This document shows positions 8,649 to 20,027 of a DNA stretch of 36,796 nt, piece after piece. This stretch comes from Seison nebaliae. Its lineage: Eukaryota; Rotifera; Pararotatoria; Seisonacea; Seisonidae. Both the position numbers and the translations under genes were made by a program. The DNA lies in the NCBI GenBank assembly GCA_023231475.1, contig JALJEE010000230.1, positions 1-36,796 of the forward strand, written 5' to 3'. The notes beneath the pieces were generated by a model. That model was not told the origin of the DNA. It searched no databases and saw nothing but the letters and a program-made list of their open reading frames with translations. The number at the start of each line of letters is the position of its first letter. The stretch's first letter is position 1.

Positions 8649-9888
8649 GATGATGATTATTGTTATAACGAGGATAATCGTATAAATTAGCACATCTACT
8701 ATTATTTTAACTTACAATTGTTAGTTTTATAGAATGTTCAAATTTTAAACGAATCATTGACATTTTGTGTAAAAAACAAAGTTTGTTTCTATTGAACAAA
8801 TTTTTTTCTTAAAAGAAACCTATTCGAACTATAAATGAATGAAATACTATAATGAGAATAACAAACTTCTCAAAATGAATTTCTCCTATTCAATGTGAGC
8901 TCCACTTCAACATGTCTAACTGATCCACAGTATCAAAGGGAAACGAATATAGAACGACAATATTAGGAATTGAACGAAACAATGAAATGAATGACGTGAC
9001 ACGTTTCATCGAATATTATTTATTATTCGACTAAACGAAGATGGCAATCATTTCTGGTGGCTATATGTTCGAGAATAATGTAAATCAACTTTACTGGTGA
9101 ATTTCCTTCAAAATTCTTTCTTCTCATGGTTACAATCGATTGATACAAAAAAAATTCTTCTCCTTTCAACAATATTCCTTTCTCAAACTTAAGGAAAGTG
9201 TTTCGTCCACTTAAAATGTAATTGTGACATTTATTTCTTTTTATTCATTAGAAAATATTGATTATCGTCTAAGTGTCCTCTAATCAGGATTATGAGAAAT
9301 CGGGAGAAGCATTTCATTTTCATTTGTTTAAGTAAAAGGTAAGACGTAAAGACGAAGTTTTTGTTTCGGAGACTTAATGGGAGAAATCAATGTCATTAAA
9401 AGAGTACTAACTGTCCAAATTGTTTCAGACCGGAATATTATGTAATAACGAAACCAAAAAGAGGAATGGTATGGAAAGCGTTGGGGAAATATCTATAGGA
9501 CACCGACATTAGATACTGTATAAATATTGCTACCTTTTGGTTATCCTTAACAACTATCTATTCATTCGGAAATAAAAATTCATCTTATAGATAATTTATT
9601 TTTCAAAATTTTAATTTAAATCTTAAGCTTAATTCACTTCCTTGTAACCATGGAAACCAATTCAATTTTTTAGTAAATAATTACCAATGGACTAATACTA
9701 ATTATTTTTCTACATTTTATTTGTTTAGAGAATTTCGAAAAGAAGAAAAATGGAGAATTTTATAATAATTTTATTGTTGATACAAATATAATTTGGAGAA
9801 GTGAAAGCAAAAGGTGTTGGTAAATAATTAGAGTAATAAATGAAAAAATATGTAAAGATTTTGTTCTTTTCACTTTTCACACTTTCTT
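8649..9888. other. 1.24 kb intergenic region between two minus-strand genes
   Basis: Holds the upstream region of the LRRC49-like gene and the 3' UTR of the lectin/CUB gene. It has many stops in all frames and no recognisable gene, RNA or repeat. The 70-codon plus-strand frame at 9840-10052 overlaps the lectin/CUB gene antisense and is a shadow. Confidence 0.5.
9716..9721 (-). terminator. AATAAA poly(A) signal of the lectin/CUB gene
   Basis: Minus-strand AATAAA (TTTATT on plus) about 170 bases past the stop codon at 9889; another lies near 9596. Confidence 0.35.
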
Positions 9889-12800
9889 TTATACTATTGA
9901 CGGTTCACAAGAGATTTTATTCCAATTCCCGTTTTTACTATTCGATTGACCATCGTCACAGATTGAAGGAATTAACGGAATTACATGTTCATTTTCATTC
10001 GCTTTCTTATTCGAACTGTTACTGCTCAACTGAAATAAATCGGTTTCTGTAGAACTTTCAGTCGAGTCATTCGAATTAAAATTTGGATTATTCATTTGTT
10101 TATTGGGCAAATTTTGAGGTGTAGCTTGTGGATTGTTGTTGTGGAAGATTTCAGTGAATTGCTTATTGTTTTGATTCTTATCGAAAATTGTGTAAAAATC
10201 TTTTGTAACATAATCGTAACAGGATGTATCGGAATTCTTTGAGTTGCAATCACTACTACTTGAATTGTTTAATTGTGTTTGAGGTAAATGGAAAGGTGGT
10301 GCATTAGCTGAGGTAGATGAAACTAAATGCGACATATTAGTCGAGTGATAAGCGGAGAGAGGTAGAACAGCTGGACGAGAAACATTTGGTTGAACTTGTG
10401 TATAAGTATGTGTATTCGGATTGTTGTCGATGTTACATCCTTCTAAATTCTGATTGTTATTTTGAACAACAACCGAATTCATTATTGGTTGTGGTACAAG
10501 AATAGTATTTCCATCTTGTGTTTTCTGTGGAACATAACTGACTAATTGATTCCCGTTATAAATTGTGCCTAAAGCAATTTGTGGCATTTTTTGTGGAATA
10601 AATGTCGTCCCGTCATTGTTTAATAGAATAACATTATGTGCCAACGGATTACCAGAATTATTCTCCGTTGATAAATAATTGTCGAGACTTTGAGTACGAA
10701 TAGTTTTATATAAAATTTGATTTTGATTAATTCCTTGATTTTCATTCGAGTTCTTATTCGACGAATCACAGGACTTATTTCTAGACTGTGTTCGATCACG
10801 ACGACTTTGTCTTCCTTTCCCTATCGAATAGAATTTCTTCAATCGACATTTTGATGTTTTGGAATTGTGATTTGTGTTGTCGCCATTATGGATGTTATTC
10901 GCCTCCTCCAACGAATATATTCCACTTTCATTTGGAGAATTTAACCGAGTTTGTAAAGTCGATACCATACCGTTCTGATTCCATGGTAATAATAGATGTC
11001 CGTTAATCATTTGCGGTTGTTTTCCGTTGAATTGTTGATTATTGCCAGTTTGTTGTGCAATGAAATAATTTGGATTTTGTTCATTTATAAAATTATTTGT
11101 TGTATCCATCGATCGATCAGCACCTAAAAGATTATCATGAGATGATATCATTGATTTCAATCGATTGAGTGGACTCGTTTTATTTGAGTTTTGCATTTTA
11201 TCCACTGTAATCCATCGAGATTCGAATGCTTCTGAACCATTGTTATTATTTCCTGATTCACAATCTTTATTTCGATAAGAACGTTTTCGTCGATTGAGGA
11301 AAATATATCCACTTAAACAGAATACAATCAAAGCGATTAAAACTCCCAATAATGTGCCGATGACAGTTTGGTTGAAGAAAATTGGTGTTTTCTTTAACTT
11401 TTCACTTTTCTCTCTATTTCCGATTTGATCAGCACGATTTCTTCGTTTATTTATCGATTTTTGAAATAATCTCAAATCATTATTATTAATTCTTAATGCT
11501 TTGTGCATACGGAAAGAATCGAAAGTCTTTTTAGGAAATTTTCCCACACCAATTCCTTTACTATCATTCATTTCAATTTCTGGTTTTTGTTTATTCGTTA
11601 CAGTTACTAAATCAATCGATGAAGTGGTAAGAGTCGGGGAAGAATCATGATTTGTAAATGGATCGATAGATGATGTTGGTAAATTGAATAGCCAAGTAAC
11701 ATCTTTCTCCTCATTCAATTTAATCAGACAAACTTCTTGGAATTCTTTATTCATTGAACATTCGTCGATATACCAGATAAATGACGATGATGCTTGCGTT
11801 GTCGATATATGATTCTCTTCATTATAGATGGCAAATAAACATAACACTTTCTTATTATCTATAAATGAATCATCGTTAATTTCAGAAGAAATGAGCGTGT
11901 CCAAATATTCGGCTAAAATCGGCCACCAAGGTTCCGGTTGAATTCTCTCGTCAGTTAATAAATTGAAGAACTCTAAATTATTCCGATTATTTTCATCCGT
12001 TTTAATCGAAAGACGAATATTTGTGTTAATCGGTTGACTATTATCTAAATTTCCCAATGTCATTTCTTCCAATAACTTTTCCGTTAAAATCTGATACAAT
12101 TGATAAGAATGTGTTATTGATATGGTATTCTTACATTGGTCGTCATTGGAAATTTTGTAGCAAAAATTCCCATATAAATTCTTATAATTCATTTCAGTAC
12201 ATTGATCATTATTAGAATGGAGTTCCAATAAGAAACCTCGTTGATTAATCACATTATCAGTGGCGAATTCGAGAACCGATTTCTTCTCCTTAGCAATTTG
12301 TAATAAAGAATTTTTGGATCTTGAAGAACAATATCGTTTGTTATTGATCTTCAAATAATCTTTGAAACAATCACGAGAATCTTCCAATTGTAATTCTTTC
12401 GTAATGAATGAAATTCGATCATTCGATTTGGATGAAGAAATATTTAATCGACATAATTCTTCCGAATTCGGGTAATTCATCGGATAATTTGGAGATTGTA
12501 AATAAACGACATTATCCTCTTTTGATTTATGATAATTGTTCAATGATTTTCCACAAATGTTGATGGTATTTTTCCTTGATAGACAATCGTAATCGAATAC
12601 GATGAAATTCGATTGTTTCGATGTTGATGATATTGACGCACAAGTATGGAGATACATCGATCTTCTTCTCAATTCACATGTCTGTTTTCCGTTACATTCG
12701 TCCGACAGATCCCACATGGGAGAAATGCAATCGTTCAATAAATCATATTCACAATTGTCATTATCAGGAATGGATTTGACACCTTCGAACGCCCAATTAA

Positions 12801-12945
12801 TATGGATGTATTGATCGGATGAACATTGTAACATGATTTCCATTACGTTTCCATTATCTGATGATACGCAAGCTAATTGTTGTTTGGAAGTAATTGAATT
12901 AATGAGTATAATGAAATAAATTGATAAATTCAAAAGAGTATTCAT
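9889..12945 (-). CDS. SUEL lectin / CUB / C-type-lectin-like single-pass membrane protein
   Basis: An intronless frame of 1018 codons. Residues 1-20 are a signal peptide. Residues 26-121 form a SUEL (galactose-binding lectin type) domain with eight cysteines (26, 41, 65, 73, 84, 90, 102, 121), including CNGKQTCELR and the DYDC end. Residues 131-243 are a CUB domain with four cysteines (131, 165, 193, 206) and YLQSPNYPMNYPN. Residues 250-407 look like a degenerate C-type lectin domain (YGNFCYKIS, FIWYIDEC, EVCLI). A Ser/Thr stalk holds a basic KRRNR near 500-504, a possible furin site. The membrane helix is about 527-550, followed by RRKR. The cytoplasmic tail, 552-1018, is Asn/Ser/Gln-rich with an NPNY motif at 624-627 and ends EPSIV, a class I PDZ-type ligand. 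This is an adhesion or receptor-like protein of the cell surface; the ligand is unknown. Confidence 0.8.
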   Translation of the reverse strand: MNTLLNLSIYFIILINSITSKQQLACVSSDNGNVMEIMLQCSSDQYIHINWAFEGVKSIPDNDNCEYDLLNDCISPMWDLSDECNGKQTCELRRRSMYLHTCASISSTSKQSNFIVFDYDCLSRKNTINICGKSLNNYHKSKEDNVVYLQSPNYPMNYPNSEELCRLNISSSKSNDRISFITKELQLEDSRDCFKDYLKINNKRYCSSRSKNSLLQIAKEKKSVLEFATDNVINQRGFLLELHSNNDQCTEMNYKNLYGNFCYKISNDDQCKNTISITHSYQLYQILTEKLLEEMTLGNLDNSQPINTNIRLSIKTDENNRNNLEFFNLLTDERIQPEPWWPILAEYLDTLISSEINDDSFIDNKKVLCLFAIYNEENHISTTQASSSFIWYIDECSMNKEFQEVCLIKLNEEKDVTWLFNLPTSSIDPFTNHDSSPTLTTSSIDLVTVTNKQKPEIEMNDSKGIGVGKFPKKTFDSFRMHKALRINNNDLRLFQKSINKRRNRADQIGNREKSEKLKKTPIFFNQTVIGTLLGVLIALIVFCLSGYIFLNRRKRSYRNKDCESGNNNNGSEAFESRWITVDKMQNSNKTSPLNRLKSMISSHDNLLGADRSMDTTNNFINEQNPNYFIAQQTGNNQQFNGKQPQMINGHLLLPWNQNGMVSTLQTRLNSPNESGIYSLEEANNIHNGDNTNHNSKTSKCRLKKFYSIGKGRQSRRDRTQSRNKSCDSSNKNSNENQGINQNQILYKTIRTQSLDNYLSTENNSGNPLAHNVILLNNDGTTFIPQKMPQIALGTIYNGNQLVSYVPQKTQDGNTILVPQPIMNSVVVQNNNQNLEGCNIDNNPNTHTYTQVQPNVSRPAVLPLSAYHSTNMSHLVSSTSANAPPFHLPQTQLNNSSSSDCNSKNSDTSCYDYVTKDFYTIFDKNQNNKQFTEIFHNNNPQATPQNLPNKQMNNPNFNSNDSTESSTETDLFQLSSNSSNKKANENEHVIPLIPSICDDGQSNSKNGNWNKISCEPSIV

Positions 12946-15243
12946 ATTTCTTTTTTTAGAATAGTCGAATAATATTAATATTATTATGAATAGTATGAAT
13001 TGTTAATCATAATCTGAATAATCTAATAATAAATTGAAAATTAATGAATTATATAAGAAATGTAATTATGAAATGATTTCTAAAAGTAATTTGAGAAAAT
13101 TAATGTGGCAAATTATCAGTGAGAAGAGCAGTGAGAGGGGTCGAGAGAAATATTCCGTTTTCGATTTGTTTCGAGACGGAAACGTGACTCGTTAAAAGAA
13201 TTTCGACACTTTAATTCTTTACGAATCATCGTTCATGTAATCCAAATAAGGAATAATTAATTCGAAGAATTATAGTACGAGATCTCCTTCACACATCTGC
13301 CCTTTTTCTAACACATACAACATCATCGCCACTCCACCTAGATAGTGTTAGGGAGGGAAGGGTGGATTTCTAATAACAATGTGAAAATTGCTGCTTACTT
13401 TTCTCCTTAATAGTAAAAGTTTCACAACACCGACGAAAGGAGAAGGCGATAACGATTCTCTAGAATAATAACAGATGGCGACCTTTAATGAAAAGAACAT
13501 CAATGTTAATTCTCTTGAACTAATTCTCGATGGTCATCAGTTGAATCTGAAAAGAAAGTTTTCATTCATATCATTCCAAACTGTAGTGTCATATTCAAAA
13601 AAAGTTCAAAGAGATGGAGATCTTTTTATTCTACTATTCAGACAGACTATGTACTTCACTTGTAAAGAATCGAATGATGAATGAAAACGAACACAATACA
13701 ATATTCCTTGTCGATTTCGTACATTCTTGATAATTGCTGCTCAAATCTCAATGTTCTTTCATTTTTTTGCGCTAACCTCACCAATTGACGCCTATTGTAA
13801 ATGATTTCCATTCTAACCCATCATCGACACTTGATACTGTAATTAAACGATTAAGTCTGAATGTGGAGAAATGTCTGCTACAATTATCAGTTTAATACAT
13901 GAGAAATATTCTCATAAATATTCTTCCCCTTCCCTTCTACAATATTCTTTCGACAATGCGGTTTTTGGATGGAACTACTGACACTGTTCATTGAACTGTG
14001 TATGAGAATGAAAAGGATGAACAATTTAATATTTATAAGGAATTTGAAAATGGTGGAATCGGATTAAAATCTTGAGAATGATAACAAACTGTTTTAACAG
14101 AATTAAACAACAGAAGGAAGATCGAAGTGATCGATTGATCGGCATCACTTCCACAACAACATAGAGAAGAAATAGAGAGCGGAAATGAAGTGTGAGGTCG
14201 TGACCATTATCAAATGAACTTGATCGACCATTGGCGACGAAGTGGAATCGTCACCAAACAATGAAAATATCAGAAAGTAAGTTGGGGAAAATATCAGATA
14301 ATTCTTCCACCCGACCAACCTACTCAAACTATTATTGTTTAATGGACTTGTCTAATGTATTAGAAGAGAAGTTGAAGAAAAGAAACGAATGTTGACCGGC
14401 TTTCCTATCTATCATATGAATTATAAATTCGACATGAAAGGTGGGACAATGAAACTTTATTATTTATTCATTTCTCCATGTTAACCTTCATTCAATTTGG
14501 TCGCGGTATATTCTTAATGATTATGTTGATTTAATCGATACCGAAAAAGAAAAGGAAAACGACTCATTATATTTTTGGGAGAGCTGATGATAAGAAAAGG
14601 AATGAATTAGAGAAGAAATGTAGAAGACATTTTGAGGTAAACATTTTTCCCGAATAAACTTTCCATTGTCCGCCATTTAATGAGGTAGTAGAATTATAAG
14701 GAAGATTAATGGAATGTTATGGAATTCCTGCTGAAGTGAAGTCGAATCGAAAAAGAAGAAGATTATTGTAAGAAGTATGGCGTCAAATATTTCAAGCAAG
14801 TGAGAGAACCTTGACATATGGAAAGAAGGAGAAAGTTTTTTTTTAAATTATTAACTGAAAAAAAGAACGAAGTTACTCAATCCATTTCTGTCGATTAATA
14901 TCAACTTTCGGTTTGGAAGTGCTCGGATTATTTTCGGTTCTTCTTATTAGTAGTAGTATCGGCATTTCAACTACCATATACATGAGAAGATGAGCATTGA
15001 TGCATATGAGTATTAATTAAGTCGATACAAATCGAAAAATGTGCGATGGAAGAAAAAAAGCTGTCGGTTGTACAACATAAGCTTCAGCTTACACTACTTA
15101 AATCTTGACTTTATTAATCATACTTCAGTCGACGAAGAGAAAGAAGTGATTGGGGGAGAATGACAAAGAAAGAAGATGAACTATTATTCTTAACGATTTT
15201 TCGAAAGTTGCCTATCTTCTTACTCATCCGACGATTATCAAAC

Positions 15244-15272
15244 AGAAGAAGAAGAAGAAGACGAAGAAGAAG
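15244..15272. repeat. (GAA)n microsatellite
   Basis: GAA/GAC triplets in near-perfect tandem (GAAGAAGAAGAAGAAGACGA then more GAA). Confidence 0.8.
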
Positions 15273-16067
15273 TCCAATTTGTAATATTTCCTATTGCTCT
15301 TCCTACTTTTCCTCCTTCTTAAGTAATGAGAAGCGGTAAAAGTCTTGCGCAATTCTTGCATTGTTGCGGTAACACCATCGATTCTAATCGAACGCATTTT
15401 GGAAATATGGAAATGAATGAAAAAAAAACTTCTGTTCTCGTCTTTCAAAGAATCGAATTAATAGTTTCGTCTTCTTTTAATTCAGTCATTATAATATCAT
15501 TATATAGCTGTATCAATGTGGATTGATCGCGACCGGCGATTATAATATGTCTTACTTATTTGAAACGGCTGTCGCTCATGAATGACGTTAACTATATCGC
15601 ACTAAAAGGTTAATTGTTTTACCGGCTGTCTGTCATTGGTAAGAAGAATTGTCGTTAACTAGAAATAGAACGCGGAAGAGAAAGCATAAGGATCATTCAA
15701 CCTAATCTAATTATTGAACGGCTTAACGATTACTTTTTTCTCTGGCTTTATTTTCCTTAAATGATCATCGTTTCAACTATACAAATCACTGCTTCACTTA
15801 ACGTAAACGATAGTTTATTCTTTCTTTAGTTATCTCTAATTTGAAAGTCCCACCAACAATTAGTGGAAATAAAGGTGACTTTGACAGATGAGGAAGCGGT
15901 GTATAATAAATAAGAAGAAAAGGCCGGAAAATGGTCTTAATCGATGTCATTCTTCTCTCCTCTCGATCTACGCAAAGATTCATTTCACTCATTCCTTCCC
16001 CTCTATTTCCTCAATAGTAACATTTATTCATCTTAATAATAACCCGACCCGCCACCATCGCCAACTA

Positions 16068-16083
16068 CTAACTAACTAACTAA
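16068..16083. repeat. (CTAA)n short tandem repeat
   Basis: About four tandem copies (CTAACTAACTAACTAAG). Confidence 0.7.
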
Positions 16084-19000
16084 GAAAAATCGATCTTTCT
16101 GATTAATAGGAACTCGCTAAAAGAGCAATTCATATTTGCATAAAAACCTCATCAAAATGAACCTAAATTAATTATCCATAGAAGGAATGAGGAATAACGC
16201 AACATTTTCACAGTGTCGAATTAGAAGAATTCCTGTTTATTTCCTACCTCAAATTCTCAACGATAACAAATCAAACAAAAAAAAAACGAATGAAATTCTA
16301 GATGCGTAATTCTTTCACCTTCTTTTGTCGACGGAAATTTCCGTTCGTTGATTTCGGATTCCTTCTACCGTACATCATGGCTACATCTTCTTAGACGATA
16401 ATGGTTCTTCCATCCTCACAATCCAGTTGTGTCGAATTGTGTATTGTGTGAAATAGGAGGAAGATTTATGGATTTCGACTTTTTTTTTCCCATAAAATTC
16501 ATTCATTAGGAAAATGAATTTGATGGTTTCTCCTCGTTCTTTTTATAATGCAAAGGAAAATGTGGAAGCGCAAAAGTAAAACCCGAAAAGTTAATTTATA
16601 GGTTAATTAATGTTATCGTATTGGAATGGTAAATTGGAGAAAGTGGAAATCACAACATGGCATCAAGAAACGATGACTTGTTATTTTGTGATGAAATAAT
16701 TATTTAGAGTGAATCTCACCAGGAAACTTCTATCAATGAAAATAAAATTGTTAAAACAACTAAAATAGGAATTGAGTTGCAATCAAGAGAAATTCCTGTT
16801 GATAAAATCGTCCATTAACTCAAAACTTCACATTTTAGTTCACTTCTGTACACATCATTCGATGTGTTTGTATTGAACATCCCGAGAAGAGAATGTGGAG
16901 GGGGAAGAGAGGGTAAATTTAGTATTGTTAAATGAGGAACGTTGTCAATAATTGATGGGTCGTTCGACGATTGCATCGATCGTATCAAATGGACGATACA
17001 CACCGAAATGAACGTTTATGTTTTAACTTTTTTTAATTTTATCTAAAATAAATTATTATTCAACTACAGAAGAAACATCTCCAATTTCTCTCGTTCAATT
17101 ATCGTTCCAACATCTCCTCTTACATCAGTCCGATCATTCTTTCGTTCACACCAGTTCCAATTGACATCTTCCCAGAATGAACGAATTGAGAGAAGTTCAT
17201 TTCTCATGTGACATTATCTTTTTTACTTTAACCAAATTACATTGCACATCATTCTAAATCAAAGTTGACCGGTGGTCAGACAATCTGCTTTTACATGTGG
17301 TCGCCAATTTGCCATAATGGAACCACAATTAAATTAGTCACTTCATCTTATGTTACTAAAGAACTAATAGACTTGTACCATTAAGAGAAATAAATGTCGA
17401 AAAAACCATCAATCGATCGAGAGATAAAACGAGATTGGTTTGTAACATTTCGATGGTATTCGGATAAAGAAAATGGCATGAGAATTGTAGAGATGAATTT
17501 TAGTGTCTTTGACAAATAGTTCCCTCCTGACTCCACGGGTCACACACTACCGATATGCCAAGTGGTTAGTCTTACTTTCCGTTACCGATTGTTACTCAAT
17601 CATTCCCCAATTGTTCATGATTCCTAATACGATGAGTTTGGACAAGCTCATCAATAAATTCAATTATCGCCTTTAAATAATGAAGTAGTTTCTCATTCGC
17701 TTCTCCTCTCTGCCATTAGTTGTGGTCACACATTTACAAATTTCCATTATAGTCGGCGATATGAAAATATTAATATTAAAAAATTCTGTTGCATTAACAT
17801 ATGGAATGTTATAGCATGGAAGAATATATAACAGAACATTTTAGAAAATGCAAATTTATTTATGGTATAGAAATTGAAACGATTCATCGATTTTATTAAA
17901 TAACGAACTTTCCCAATAAATGAATTGAGTGAAATTGGAAAAGAAATGCAAGTTCACAATGGAATGTTTAGGTAATAAATAAAAGAATTTGGCAACTTCA
18001 ATCTGATTACTTCATTTCCAGTAAATGGATTACATAATACGAGTTAATGGAAAAATTAGATCGATAATAATCGTTGGTGTGTTAGAAGTAATTTTATTTT
18101 GCTTTTCTCACAACCTCATTCATTCATCAATTAATATCGATAAAAATTGAAATACAATCAACTTCCCAAACCGTCGGTACGTTCGGTTCGTTATCAACGA
18201 ATCAGTTAACTTCCTACCATAAAATTGTTTAATGGAAATAGAGTTTATGTAAATAGATGGAATGTTTATATGATAAAGGAAGATTGAATGCATTCCGAAT
18301 TGTGCGTATTCATTCATCTTTCAAATTCAAACACGTCAATGTAATGTGCACTAATTGTAGGCAATGATTGACGTAATTTGGAAAGTAAACAAAGTAGAAG
18401 GAAAAGAAAAGAACAATTCTGAAAAATATTTCCATTTAACGTATTCGTTGTATTCGAATAACTTCAGTGTTCGTAATCATTCGTATAACCTTTCATAATA
18501 AAAAAAAAAGGGTTCTATTGTATGTAGCTGTTGAATTTGGATAATTCGATCAGTTTGAAAGAAAAATCGAATTTATAAACATCTGAAACGATTTGGCATA
18601 AAACTACATAAAAAATGAAGAATTAGCAAATAAATGTCTAATTGTTTCTGCACCAACAAACATCTGATACATTTAATCGAGATTAATTACATTTTAATAG
18701 AACTACTTGTGTCACATTACAACTCAATTGTCGAATGGTAAATCGTCGAATTGGGGTAATGATGGAAAAATTGGAATAATGAAACTTATCGAAACTCCTT
18801 AAATTATCTCTCGTTCTGAACTGAATAAATTAAATTTTCAAGAAAGAATCAAATTCCGAATTCTTAAATCAATTTTATTCCTTGTACTTTCTTTTGGCAT
18901 TTTGCTTTTTGAAAATTTTTACTCCGACTAACATCAATTTCGTTGTCATTGAGAATGAAATTAGTTGGACATAATTTACATAATATCTGGAGGCAGATGA

Positions 19001-20012
19001 TTTGTGGGAAATATTTTTCCTAATTTATTTATCGATGTGATTATCGGGTCTGAGGAATTCCAATGGCCCTCGAATGATGATTGGAATTATAATAGAGGAT
19101 ACGAAATCATAATTAGTTCATTGGACAAATAATGAATGGAATATGAAATGAAATGAAATTCTTCAATTCCTTTTATTAGACGTTCTCTCAGAACGACAAT
19201 GAAGCAGGAATAGAGAAGGAGGAATGAATGGAACAATGTATTTCCCTTGCTTTCAAATCGTAAAATAAACAACATATTTTTTATATTCAAATTCTTATGA
19301 TTTATTTTCCTTCGTTTTTATATTTTCGTCTCCTGATAGTCGATCAGTCATCGAATGGAAGAAGACTTTCATTGAACTACAAGTAAATTGTGGAGTAGAA
19401 GGCGTAGGTCAACTTGTCAATGAAAATGTTGAAGAAGAGATTATGTGGCTTAACTCTCTGTCAATGAACTGATGGAAACCTTCGAAGGAACCTGATCGAT
19501 TATTACCTCATTTATTACAACTGATAAACAATCGTTGTAGAACGAAATGAATAGAAACAATGTCAATGATGAAGTCATATGTATTGGTGGAAGAGAATTC
19601 GTTTTCATCTATCAACCAACATGATTAAGAACTAGTGATTTATTTCACCATTTGGTATGGAGGGATGATGGAAATTAGTAAATAATTATAACTAACGGGC
19701 ATAATTTGAAGGAGACATCTCAACAAGCTCTTCATCCGTTTTTATTGATACATTAAATATCGATGAAGATAGAGAATGATGGAAGAGAATAAATTAACAT
19801 AGAAAGTGAACCAATTAATGAAAAATGGTTCATGAATCTTTAGGAAAGAAGAAGAAGAAACCGTTCATGGATACCAGCATAATAATAATTTTGACGACTA
19901 ATGAGGCGAAAGATAATTTTCATAGAAATATGGATGGTAATCAATAGTCAATAATATCGATTATATTGACGTTAAAATTTTCGTAGAAAAGAATACTCGA
20001 TTTTGATAATAA

Positions 20013-20027
20013 CCTTCCTTCCTTCCT
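20013..20027. repeat. (CCTT)n short tandem repeat
   Basis: CCTTCCTTCCTTCC, three and a half units, at the edge of a pyrimidine-rich patch. Confidence 0.6.
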
